From Gnetum montanum (lineage: Eukaryota > Streptophyta > Gnetopsida > Gnetales > Gnetaceae), in contig MNCI01037516.1 in the NCBI GenBank assembly GCA_015680685.1, forward strand, positions 189,805 to 253,804: a DNA stretch of 64,000 nucleotides. Reading direction: 5' to 3'. The translations under genes were made by a program, and so were the position numbers. The notes beneath the pieces were generated by a model. It worked only from the letters and a program-made list of their open reading frames with translations. It was not told the DNA's origin and did no database searches. Every line of letters starts with the position of its first letter. Positions within the stretch are counted from its first letter, which is position 1. Shown in pieces: positions 1-10,749 of the stretch.

Positions 1-1103
1 TCTGCTTCTTTAATGAGTGTCCTTGGGAACAACTTAAGCTTCTACCACTCGCTATCAATATTTTGCAAGGCACAGGCATTGTGAAATGCTTGCAAATGAT
101 TTTATGGATCAGCATTGTATCCCCCTTCAAATCGTGGGATATTGTTCATGTCTAATCGTTTGATCCGATTATCTTTCAAATGCCTTGTGGGAATCCTAAC
201 TTCCTCTATTATGTCAAGCATACTTCAGGTTGTGAGTAGGGGCTCATCATGATCATCTCTTTCATGACGTCTCTGATGTCTTTATCGTGGTTCCCTAGTC
301 TCCCTACGTCCTTGCCCTTGTCCTAACTCCTCTCGACCTTCTTGTCGAGGTATTTCATCTTCCCTTTTACTTTTACTCTCTCCGTTATGCTCATGATGGT
401 TGCACCCAGATGTGGAAGGAGAGTGTGAATGGTGAGATGAAGGAGAAGAAGAAGGGGATCCATCACCATGGTGATGTTTCTTACCTTCTCTTCGGCTGCT
501 TTTGCCCCAATCGTTGTAACGATCTAAGTGTCTATCCTTAGTGTGAGTGGTTGTTCCTGCCGTGAACAGTTGGTGCTCATGGGGATCAGAGCTTGCAGCA
601 TGTATAGTTGTTCAAAGGCCCTGATGCTTATCCTCTTCACTAGAGTGAGGAGGGGGAACATCATTTTCTAAAAAACCCATTGTGAGGGGTTCCTTGTCTC
701 CTATTTCACTAATGACATGGGGGACCTTGCCCTTCAACAGTGAATGTTGGCTTTCCTGCCTTGCGTCTCGAATACGTTGGGCATTTGTGGGATGATAATC
801 CCTTATGTCATAATCATCCAGAACATATTCCATGAGCAGTTCTTGCATGCCAATCTGCACTAAGGCACGAAAAAGCATGTTAGGGGCAGATCTATTTGGG
901 GGTACCACGATGTTACCTTGCAGATCTCTCCATCGCAGTTGTTCATCTTGATGGAGAATAAAAGTAAAGTCAGGGACATACTCATCAGGATGAGTATATG
1001 TGACCTTGGATTGTTTAAGACATGGCTGATCTAGGTTATGCGTATGATGTTGACCGTATCCTGTGTTGCCATTAGGTGAGTTAATTTCGTGAGAAGAAGC
1101 CAT
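1..1103 (-). pseudogene. Ty3/gypsy gag, 5' part (element A), decayed
   Basis: Reads leftward from an ATG at 1103 just inside a primer-binding site and LTR. The first 163 codons are open; a TGA follows near 610, and the same frame continues to the window edge with a few more stops. A Ser/His/Arg-rich low-complexity stretch lies around 300-600. The retrotransposon gag core follows at about 1-150 (IPRFEGGY, then DP, HLQAFHNAC and KLKLFPRTL). The same core is found in the plus-strand element at 15.6-16.4 kb, so the two are relatives. Gag proteins form the virus-like particle of LTR retrotransposons. The window ends inside the gene, so pol is not visible. The start is supported by its position about 130 bases after the primer site. 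Confidence 0.7.
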
Positions 1104-1230
1104 TTCTAATGGTGTGCTATTTTACCGTTATTTATGTTCTTAATTAACTGATTAACCCAAAGGTTCGTTGATGACCACAACGATGTGAGTGATATCCCTT
1201 ATGTTCAATTGGTGTAAAAAAACACTTAGT

Positions 1231-1248
1231 CCTCGGCAACGATGCCAA
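1231..1248 (-). other. Primer-binding site of element A
   Basis: Read on the minus strand, the LTR ends ACTCATCA and is followed by TTGGCATCGTTGCCGAGG. This resembles the TGGCGCCGTTGCC-type primer sites of Athila/Tat gypsy elements. Element B has the same motif at 15246-15264. Confidence 0.65.
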
Positions 1249-2132
1249 TGATGAGTGGCAAGGTACCCCTACACTCAACCATACGAATACGAGCGTGGAC
1301 GCATGATCCGGTCGAACTCCGTAGACTAAATGCCTTAACGCCATAAGAAACACTTGGGGTTAATCGTTCGTTGTCTTCTCAGGCTTGCTTGTATATGTCA
1401 CGGTGTATGGTTAAGCAAGTCTGAGCTATATGATATTTTTGGTATTTTTCAGTTTATCTCCTAAGCTATGAGGGAAAGGGTTTAGAAACTAACTAACTCT
1501 AACTAATGTCCTAAGTCTAAATTAACTAGCATCAGCATCCGTTCCCACTTACCGGACACACCCTGAACTATGCAACTGTGGCTACCAAACGCTAATCGTT
1601 ACTAGGATCACCACATGTAACGCAAGTGCTTGAAGTGGTCGTACTGAGGCACCTATTTAGCCTAAGTGTGATAAGTAGCCGATTCCTTGATTAGCCGTAC
1701 ACATCCGTAGATGCTCGTAATCAAGTCGTACTCGTGCGCACTAGGAAAGCAATAAATAACAATAAATGAAACCATGTACTGCAAGGTTTATCCAATCAAG
1801 TTCATCTTTATTTCCATACAAAACTTGTGTTCAGGTTACAAAGTTGCTCGAATAAAAAGCCGTTCACTCTAGGACTTCTACTGTGGGCACATGGGAAAAA
1901 TTCTACCTCTGGAGTGTTCAAACTGCCAGAGCTTCGCTACTTCTAGCCAGGATTCGGAAATGAAGGGAGTGCCGCCTCTTATTTATAGATATGACGGCGG
2001 ACTACGATATCATGTATGCGATATCACAGGGAAAGATGCTATATCGCGTACACAATATCGCAGGGGATGCGATATCGCGGTAGCCATGATATCGCGTATG
2101 CGATATCGCAGCACTATGCATGTCGCGTCTCA
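1249..2132 (-). repeat. 5' LTR of gypsy element A (884 bp)
   Basis: Minus-strand LTR starting TGAGACGCG at 2132 and ending CATCA at 1249, next to the primer site. It shares several blocks with the plus-strand LTR at 14441-15245: a TATA box followed by AAGAGG, GAGTACGACTTGATTA, GGAGTTCGACCGGAT, GTATTCGTATGGTTGAGTG and GGTACC...CACTCATCA. Its length is nearly the same as the related LTR at 42231-43116 (886 bp). The other LTR of this element lies outside the window. Confidence 0.75.
1979..2110 (-). promoter_or_regulatory. U3 promoter of LTR A: GATATC palindrome array plus TATA box
   Basis: A TATA box (CTATAAATAA on the minus strand, 1979-1988) is preceded at 2003-2110 by at least six copies of a GCGATATCGC-like palindrome. 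The copies are separated by short spacers such as ATAC or TGTGTAC. Similar palindromes lie just upstream of TATA at 14462-14527 and 18808-18870. The position suggests an enhancer-like part of the LTR promoter; the binding factor is unknown. Confidence 0.55.
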
Positions 2133-4843
2133 TTAGGGGGGATAGACACCACTGCCGCTAACCAACTAGATCACCACTAGCAGGGGTTTGGAGCGGCCCA
2201 AAATCCCCGTAGGTTGCTGGGGGGTGCTGCGCGAGAAGGGGATGGAGGTCACCCTACCGACACCCAAGGTTGGACGCCCTAACAGCACCCACACCCAGCA
2301 CAAAGCGACGCAACTGTACATCAATTTGGGAGTGCAACCTACACTCTGGGAGGTTTACAACAGACGTTCATCTGTGTCACCATGAAGGTACTTTCCTAGA
2401 ATTGCCAGGGATAGGGTACCCCATATAAATGACATACCCTAAACTGAATGGTGCACACCGAGGGCTGCAATGTAGTGTGTTTTCAAGAGACAAAATTACG
2501 GCAGACAGAAGCTCAAGTGTTACAGTAGGTGGGATTTTGCAGTCACCTTGTGCCTAGTCGGGGTCAGGCAGGCAACCTTGCTATCCTCACCAAAGTGGAC
2601 TCATATTTGCTCGATGTGTGTGACTGGTGCATTGCGGTGCACCTCTCGGGACCAGACGTTTGGATCACCAATGTCTATGGGGCCTAGGTGTGGTAGGGCC
2701 ACTTCAGGGAATTATCCTGGGTTGTAGAGTTGGTCCCTTGTGGCTCTCGCTAGCTCCTCATCAGGGACTTTAATCAATGGCTCTACAGCTGGGAGAAGAC
2801 TGGGGGTTCCGCTTCAAAGCCCCAGGGGGCTTCCGAGTGCCTGGCACTACTGCAACACACTGACCTCACTGACTTGGAAATTGTAGGCTACAGGTACACC
2901 TGGAGCAACAGAAGGTAGGGCACGGCTAGGGTGCAATCCTGGATTGACTGGGTGTCGATCAGCGCTGTGCTTTTGTTAGATTTGGAAGTCCATGCTTACG
3001 GTAGGATCGGGTGGCCTCGGATCACCGGCCCATCATTTGTCACCTAGAGACGAAAGTGTCCAAGGCCCCATGCCTATTCAGATTCGAATGAACCTGGCTG
3101 ACCAAACCCTGGTTGGGCTAGGTAGTCCAATCTATCTGGCAAAGGTACAATGACATGAAGGAGCCACATGACTTCCTCAAGCACGGACTTAGGGCCCTGA
3201 AACGCCAGATCAAGGCCCTCGCCACCGCGGACAAGTACAGCTTGAAAGACTATCAGTCTCAACTGCAATCCCAACTGCAAAACATCTAGGCCCAACATGA
3301 GCATGGAGCCGATCTCACCCAAGAGGAACTCACCCTCTTAGCCAAGCTGCAGACCCTACAACATGAAGAGGAGGAATACTGGCGTCAACAGGCTCATATA
3401 CAATGGCTCCAAGCTAGTGACCATCACATGAAATTCTTCTTTGCCATCGCAAAGGCACATTGTGGGACCCGCCATCAAGTGCAAAAAATGCTTCACAGCC
3501 TAAGTCATGGGGAACAGCCCCACTCATCATCCAACTTGGATAAACTGTTACACTACTGGCAATAGGTTTGGCAATGGCAACCCACAGATCCCATATTAGT
3601 CACTATCCTGAAGATCCTCACTACAGCTGACAACCAGTGCCTTATGCAGCCCTTCTCACATGCCAAACTCCATGTCGTGCTATAGGCCATGCTAGCAAAT
3701 AAAGCCTTGAGGCCAGATGGATGGCCCATTAATTTTTTTTGCGAGTTCAAGGACTTACTTGGGCCTAATCTGCTAGACACCTTCAACCGTATGCTTTCAT
3801 GGCAACAAGTATGCAAGGAAATCAACTGTTCCCGAGTGGTCCTGCTTTCGAAGACGATTAACCCCACATCCCCTAGGCATTTCTGTCCCATTGGCGTCTG
3901 TAACTCACTCCTACAGCTCTTCTCATGGATGGTGGTTGCTAGGATGAGGCCCCTCATGCCACGACTAGTGGGACAAAACTAGGCTGTGTTCATCAAACGT
4001 CGTCATATATAGGATCAAGTCCTGCTCCTGTAGAAAATCTAGCACTTCCTCAAAATAGCCAGATTCCCCAGGCTCTGCATCAAATTAGACATCACTAAAG
4101 CTTACGACTCAGTAAGCTGGGCTACCCTTAGGACGATGCTACAGGCAAAAGGGTTTACTAAATCATTTGTGGATTTGTGCCTTCAGGTTCAGAAGGGTAG
4201 ACGGTACTCGCTGGACATTGACAGCCACCTTTGTGGGTTACACGGGATAGGCCGCAGGCTTAGACAAGGGGACCTTCTCTACCTACTCCTCTTCCTCCTA
4301 GTAATGAACCTCATGAAAATGTATTGCGTCGAGGAAGGCGTCCAGGGGCTGGACATCCATGGCATCCAATGCTTAACTGCCCACTACGCGGATGACATGA
4401 TGATCTTTACTCTTGCTACCATTTCGTAGGCCTGGGCACTTATGAGGGCACTGAATAGGATGAAGAGAGAGGTGGGGCTAACCCCCAACCCTGGTAAATT
4501 TGTGCTCTACCTCATCCATACCCACCCCTTTGTCCACAACAAGGTCATCCATATTTTTGGGATTCTACTAGGGGGAGCAGAGGACACGTATCTGGGCATT
4601 CCCGTGCACAATTGGCACCGACAACAAACCTGGCAGGCGTTCATAATGAAACTCCAAAAGCGCACGACACACTGGGTGAACAGGTTCTTGTCCCGAAAAG
4701 GGAAAATCATGCTGGCATCGATGGTGCTGGCCACCATGGTGAGATTCGTGACTTCCATGGCCACCCGACCATCTGGAGTTATTCAGAAAATTAATGCAAT
4801 AATTTGGGATTACAATCCAAATGATTTCCAAAACGTGTTTTAA
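2133..4843 (+). mobile_element. L1-type LINE remnant, 3' truncated
   Basis: A non-LTR retrotransposon body with ORF2 endonuclease and reverse transcriptase. It begins abruptly at the end of LTR A, so element A probably inserted into it. An ORF1-like remnant without a recognisable domain may occupy 2188-2385. The right end stops near 4815, before the usual zinc-knuckle tail and poly(A). Sequence after 4850 is AT-rich and unrelated. G+C is visibly higher inside the LINE than to its right. Confidence 0.75.
2382..4843 (+). pseudogene. LINE ORF2: endonuclease and reverse transcriptase, broken
   Basis: ORF2 of L1-type LINEs nicks target DNA and copies its own RNA. The start MKVLS-stop-NCQG matches the usual MKxLSWNCRG with Trp changed to TAG. 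Endonuclease traces are VVCFQETKL near 2480 and DFNQW near 2770. A linker with WLQASDHHMKFFFAIA near 3410 matches the WLxxGDxNTKFFH motif. The RT core follows: LRPDGWPINFF (3710), KLDITKAYDSVSW (4085), RRLRQGDLLYLLLF (4255) and the catalytic YADD (about 4384). Stop codons and frame changes occur throughout. The frame is lost after LSRKGKIMLAS and INAIIW, near 4810, where the element is truncated. It is non-functional. Confidence 0.8.
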
Positions 4844-4849
4844 AAGTTT

Positions 4850-7300
4850 TTGTTTTGTTTATAGATGTGGTGCTAGTAAAGTAGTACTAGTGGGTCATAA
4901 ATGCTATATATAGTGTCTGAAAAGTTCGGTGGTGAAAAACCAAAGATCTCAAGGTGAAATTGTTTAACTTCAAATCCCATAGGCCTCAAGAAAGGATCCA
5001 AAGTACATTGGACGATCTTGTCAGTTACCCAAGGACATATGATTCGTAAAATGATGTGAATAAGATCTAAATCTAGAGAAATAGAAAATAAACATGCATT
5101 GAACAAATCAACTACACATTTTTATTAAAATAATAAAATTTTTGCATGAACAAAGGGAAGGTGAGTACAAATATATGTGTTTTGAATGCACAAAGAGCCA
5201 AACAAAGGATGCTTCGAGCCCAATGAAGCTAGCAAAGTGTGTCCTATAGTCAGCTTCATTCTCTAGAGGTTCCAAGTTTTACTCCTAAAGTTCTTTACTC
5301 TCTCTCTGGCACTTGGATTTGCTCTATGTGTGGTGGAATGATTGCTGAACTTCTAGTGAATCTACACTATTTTGAAAGTCTCTAGTTTAGCCTAAATGAA
5401 AATTTTCCAAAAGTCCTTTTAATGTGGACAACTTCAATTTTTATAGGCCATATGGTGTCTGATCCATTGTTGCAAATTTCTACCATAATTGGTAATAAAT
5501 TGTTGCAAATGTTTGCAAGTCATCTAGCCCTAATGTATTTATCAAATTTGGAAAGTTTGATGGTTTTTACGTTGGCTTCATGTGCTGCCTAGTCTAAAAA
5601 TTCAATACCCAAATTTATACGCTGCTTTTGCATGCCTCTTAGCATAAAAACTAAAGCCCAAAAATTTATACATTGGCTATAGGTATCTTAGCATAGAAAC
5701 TAAGGCCCAAAAATTTATATGCTAGCTCCAAGTGGTTCTAGCATATAAATTGCTATGGCCAACATAAAAATAGAGAAAAACCCAAATTTGGTGGTTCCCA
5801 AGGCATTTTCAGCCTTCCAAAGCCTAGGTACATGCAAAATACAACTTTTCTTAATTGGAAAAAAGGCACTCACAACTTATGAAGCATTTTTTAGACTTCA
5901 TAAGCTAAGATGTGTGATATTGTAGCCTATGAACTGCAGATTTCATACTTTACAATAAAATTCTACCTCAAACTTCAATGATGAAGGTTAAAATTCCATG
6001 TATTAGGAAAAATAAGGCAATTGTTTTTGTCATTATTTTTCACCAAATTACAAATGGTTTTGGTCTTGTGCTGCAATATGAATTTTCTTTGTAGTATTTC
6101 ATTGGTTTCTCTTTGTTGATGTTTTGAGGATTAACTTGAGAGACATTAACAAAGAATGCAAAACATTACCATAGGTCTATCACCAACATATCCTCTTTGT
6201 GCTTGATATTGTTGTTATCAAACCATGGAAAAGAGTGCTTGTGATGGTATGATAAGGTTATGATGAGAAGATATATGATAAAGACTATATTTGGTTTCAA
6301 GTAAATGATCATAGAGGTTAACAATGAATTCTACATGTTGACATCATGGTTACAGAATGGTAGTGATATGCTAGTTGATTGGTGTAGTCTTCACATTTTG
6401 TGCTTCAAAGTTCTACTCACTCGATAATGTTTTTGAGGAACCATTATTCCATTCCATGGCTTCTTTGTCCATTAAGCTCCTTCCTTTGCTTGTTTGAAGT
6501 TATTGATCTTACTTTTGGGATTCCTTGGCCTTTTGGATTCATAGGCAATTTGCTTCCCCATTTTTTCTTCTTTTTAAGGGTGAAACCTTCATTTGATTTC
6601 ATTGTCAAGGCTAAGCTTAATTTGGTTTTTTCATTGAATGAGATGTGTTGCATTCAATAAACTTAATACTAGAGTATGATGAATGAGATGTCATATGGCC
6701 ACAATGCATGAGTATCAAACATAGGTCATCATTATTGTTTAGGGTAAAAAAAAGGTTGTAATTGGGCTATGGGATTATGGCTCAAGAGGGATAACACAAG
6801 TGATGTAAGACAAGCACACTTTGCATGGTAGGACAACCTAATCAATTCTAACACATCAAGGTCACATGGTAACTTGCTTCAGCGATGAGTTGCACCTTTG
6901 CAATGACTTCGAACTTCATTCTACAAGCACAACTTCAAGAGGATAAGAAAACAACATAAAGCATACATGTTATTAGAAGACATTGCATAAGGCTATATGA
7001 GATAACTAGTGAACTATAGGACCCCATAGGCTACCATTAGTACAATATTGGAAGATTTGTGTCATGTGTCATAGATTTCGCAAGGCTTGTAGTTCATTCA
7101 TTGTGTCAAATTGAGAGAGATATATATATAGAAAGAGATAGAGAGCTGGAAGTCATGAAGGCTCACTTGTTATTGGTTGTAAAGGCTATTGATGTCGATC
7201 ATTCATTCATACATGTAAAGAAAAGGCTCTAGGAAAACATGTTAGATGTAAGGATTTAAGATAGGAATGGTTGACTGAATTCGCCAATTTATTCTTTTAT
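4850..7300. other. Gene-free AT-rich stretch
   Basis: No convincing gene. Short open frames (for example 6400-6660) have no recognisable domain. At about 5585-5760 a phrase close to GCATAAAAACTAAAGCCC followed by AAAAATTTATAC recurs three times at roughly 50-60 bp spacing, an imperfect tandem repeat. The stretch may hold unrecognised LTR or UTR sequence of the neighbouring gypsy remnant. Confidence 0.5.
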
Positions 7301-7309
7301 GTCTACCAA

Positions 7310-10300
7310 TCTGAATGTTTCATTTCCATAGGCATGGTAACTAGGAAAGCTCCCTCTGAGTTAGCTGAGAATTTGTTCACATGTTTGCGAATGGGATTGA
7401 GGACTAGGCCTCCTTTCTTGATCTTTCATTTGTTTAGATCATGATGATGCTATTGCTTCTATCTCTCTTAGTACCATTTGATGTGAGTAGGTATTTGTAT
7501 TCATTTTTGTTCCATTGAATCAAGGTCAATGGTATGTAGCTCCTTATTCTGCTTGTCACTGATGAAGTCAGATAGAGATACTCTTAGTGATGAAACATGC
7601 AATTCAAGAGACAAAATAGCTTCAAATTTGTAAACAAGGCTATATTGGATGACACCAGCTGCAATTCAAAATGTATTCCTATAAGCCCGAAGTGCATGAA
7701 CAAGGTGCTCATGCCACTTACGTCTACTGTTGTTTAGCATCTTTTTGAGCAAGTTTATGATGACCTTGTTGCTAACTTTAGCCTATCCATTAGCTTGAGG
7801 ATAATATGGTGATTGAAAGGAATGCTTAATGCTTAGTTGTTGATAAAAGGTTCGTGTTTCGTGGCTACTAAACTATGGTCCTTTATTTGGGTCTATGATT
7901 AAAGGTATGCTAAAATGGGCTACTATGTTATCTAGTATGAATTTACATACTTGTTGAGATGTTGTCTTCCTTGGAGAAATAGCTTTAACCCACTTTGTAA
8001 AATATTCAGTTGTAATGATGATAAAGCTATGTCTTACAAAAGACTTAGGTGTTATGTGTATGATAACATTTATTTCCAATTATTAAAAAGGCCAATATAT
8101 CTAAGTGATGTATAACTTGGTTGGTGACATGTGTATTAAGTTGTTGTGCCATTGACAAGTATCACAAGTTTTAACCTTCTACACGTAGTTCCTTTCCATA
8201 TATGCCCAATAGTATCCTACTCATATAATATTTGTGGTCATAGCTTTAGGTCCTATATGTTCCCCACATATAACCTCATGAACTTTCTCAAGGATTGTAC
8301 GAGCTTTGGTTTTATTCAAGCATACTAATAATATAACATCATAAATCCTTCAACATAATGTGTTATTAACTACAATGAAATATTGTTTTGATTTTTTTAC
8401 ATACACTGTTCTTTTAAGAAGTAGTTAGGTTCTATGGAGATTCACCATGCATTAGGTAAAATTTAATATCATCATATCACTCCTTTTGAAAAATAGTGTT
8501 AACACTAGCTATGGAGGTGACTTTAGTTTTCTATGTGATGGGAAGAGCATAGTCCTCTAATAAAGAAGATAACTTCTTAAACACATTTGACATCACACTT
8601 ATGGCCAAGGTTGCAATGGCATCAACTAAGGAATTATTAATTTTGGATATATGTTGAATGTCAATGTCAATAAATTGTTGCATCTATTTCTTAGCTAGGT
8701 CAAAATAGGGGTGTAAATGTTTGACTTTACATGCATAAACTTTAGTTACTTGGTTAATCACAAGTTATGAGTCACCTTTTATCATTATACATTTGATTCT
8801 TTGGTCACATGCTACCATCATTCCTTTGATTAATCCTCCATACTTTGCGACATTATTAGTACATGGAAATTGAAGACAGTAAGTGAGGGGTTGGAGTATA
8901 CTTGAAGTTAATGTTAAAATGGTAGTAGCACTGGCCCCATGGGTAGTTGAGGCTCTGTAAATGTGCATGATAGCCTTATAACCCTCAAGTACTTTGTTAA
9001 CAAGGTTAACATGTTGATCAATAGACTTAGGATCAATGACTACATGATCTTCAATCGTGGATGCAGTGAGTTGTGTTAATATAGTTTGATCTTTGGTTGA
9101 GGCTTGGCAGATGTAATGTAGATCAAACTCAACTATTATGGCCTTTCATCATGCTCTCTGGCTACTTTCATAGATGTTGGTCATTATGGCTCTAAGTACA
9201 TTATCTTTGCATATGATGTTAACTTGGCTCCTAAAGAGGTAGTGTCTCCACTTCTTCAAGGAAAAGACTAGGGCTAGACAATACTTCTCAACCTTAGTAT
9301 ATTAGGTCTCATAGGCTATTAACACATGGCTCAAATAGTATACAGGCAGTTCTGCTTCATCATCTTATATTTGAAAGGATAAAAAGGGAATAAATATGTC
9401 AAAGATTGTAACGTCTATGTAAAAGGGTTTATTTTTTTGTGGAAAATACACTATGGGTAGTTAAACCAACTCTTGCTTAATATTATTGAAGGCTTCTTGG
9501 CATTAGATAGTCCACTCATAGTGAACTCTTTTCTTATGCAAGTGTTGCATAGGTTGTAGCTTATATGTAAGCCTTCAGATGAATCTATAGAAAAATTGTA
9601 ATGCAACCTATAGTTCCTGAAGCTTCTTAAGGTTAGTAGGTGCTACCAAATATATTATGGCCTTAACCCTATTAGGATCGACACGTATCCTTGTCTCAAA
9701 TGCCACTAAATCGAGCATCTTATTAATTTTAATGCTAAATATACACTTCTTAGGATTGAGTCTAACTTGGTATTTGAGACAACATTTAAGCACTAATTCA
9801 AGGTCATGTGCATAGTCATTGGCCACTTTGGATTTGACTGGAATGTCATCCATGCAATCATTAAGTAACCCTAGCATGTAGTCATCAAATATGTAGGTCA
9901 TGACTCATTGATAAGTTTCACTTGCATTTTTTATACCAAATGGAATTTTGGTATAACAAAATATTCCCTAAAAGGTCATGAACATCACGTAAAGTTGATG
10001 TTATAGGTTGATCCTAACTTGGTTGTATCCCAACCCATCCATGAAGGATAAAAAAACATGTCCAGCTGTAGTATTGATGACTTGGTCAATACTAGGCAAA
10101 GGGAAATCATCTTCGATAGTTACCTTATTTAGGTCTCAAAAATTAATGTAAATACATATACTCCCATTTTTCATAGGGACTACTAATTTGTTGGACACCT
10201 AATCCATGTAATCAATAGCTTAGATGAAACCAATTTGATAAAGTTTCATGATCTCATCATGAACTACTAAGGCTAAATTTGGTCTAATGTTGTGAATCTT

Positions 10301-10720
10301 TTGTTTAAGTGGCTTAATACTAGAGTCAAGTGTAATGTTGTGCTAAACTAGGCATGGATCAAGACCTAGCATATCTTCATATGACCAAGCAAAGATCTTA
10401 ATGTTACTTGGAAGGACCTTAGTGATGTATTGAACCTACTGTGGTTCAAGTGGGGAACTTAATTTTAGTGTTGTCTCCTCAACACTATGTGTTGTGACTG
10501 GAACCTTAGCTATAGGATCTTTAGTAATGTCACCAGCCTTAAGATCAAGTGTTTCAACTAGGTGTTCATGTCATATTTGAGAGGCCTTTATATAGAGGCT
10601 ATATGATCAACCAAGCTCTCAAGCTCAAGATATAAGTAATCAAGGTCAATGAATCATTCAACATCATGATGATGTCCACTCAGGCTCAAAGGTAAGCTAA
10701 ATTTTATCCAAGTGTCCATA
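7310..10720 (-). pseudogene. Ty3/gypsy pol remnant, Tat-like (RT, RNase H, integrase)
   Basis: Minus-strand polyprotein remnant read from about 10720 down. The RT N-terminal part is near 10130-10260 (KLYQIGFIQAIDY, then NKLVVPMKNG). RT continues at 9600-10000 with PFGIKNASETYQ and CMDDIPVKS, where the usual Tyr of YxDD is Cys, and LNPKKCIFSI. At 8765-8968 an RNase H segment with FPCTNNVAKYGGLIKGM and KGDS resembles the extra archaeal-type RNase H of the Tat lineage. The integrase core is at 7873-8079 (TEYFTKWVKAI, TTSQQVCKFILDNIVAHF). Its C-terminal part reaches about 7310 (ALRAYRNTF, QYSLVYKFEAIL). Many stops and frame changes make it dead. A protease was not recognised and no LTRs were found for it. 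Confidence 0.75.
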
Positions 10721-10749
10721 CTCTAGTCTTGCACAACAACCATAAGAAC

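Noticed and set aside
4507-4831. Open frames antisense to the LINE RT
   Set aside because: Shadows of the higher-G+C RT coding strand; no domain of their own.
6400-6660. Plus-strand frame of 86 codons
   Set aside because: Low-complexity Phe/Leu-rich translation of AT-rich DNA with no domain or context.
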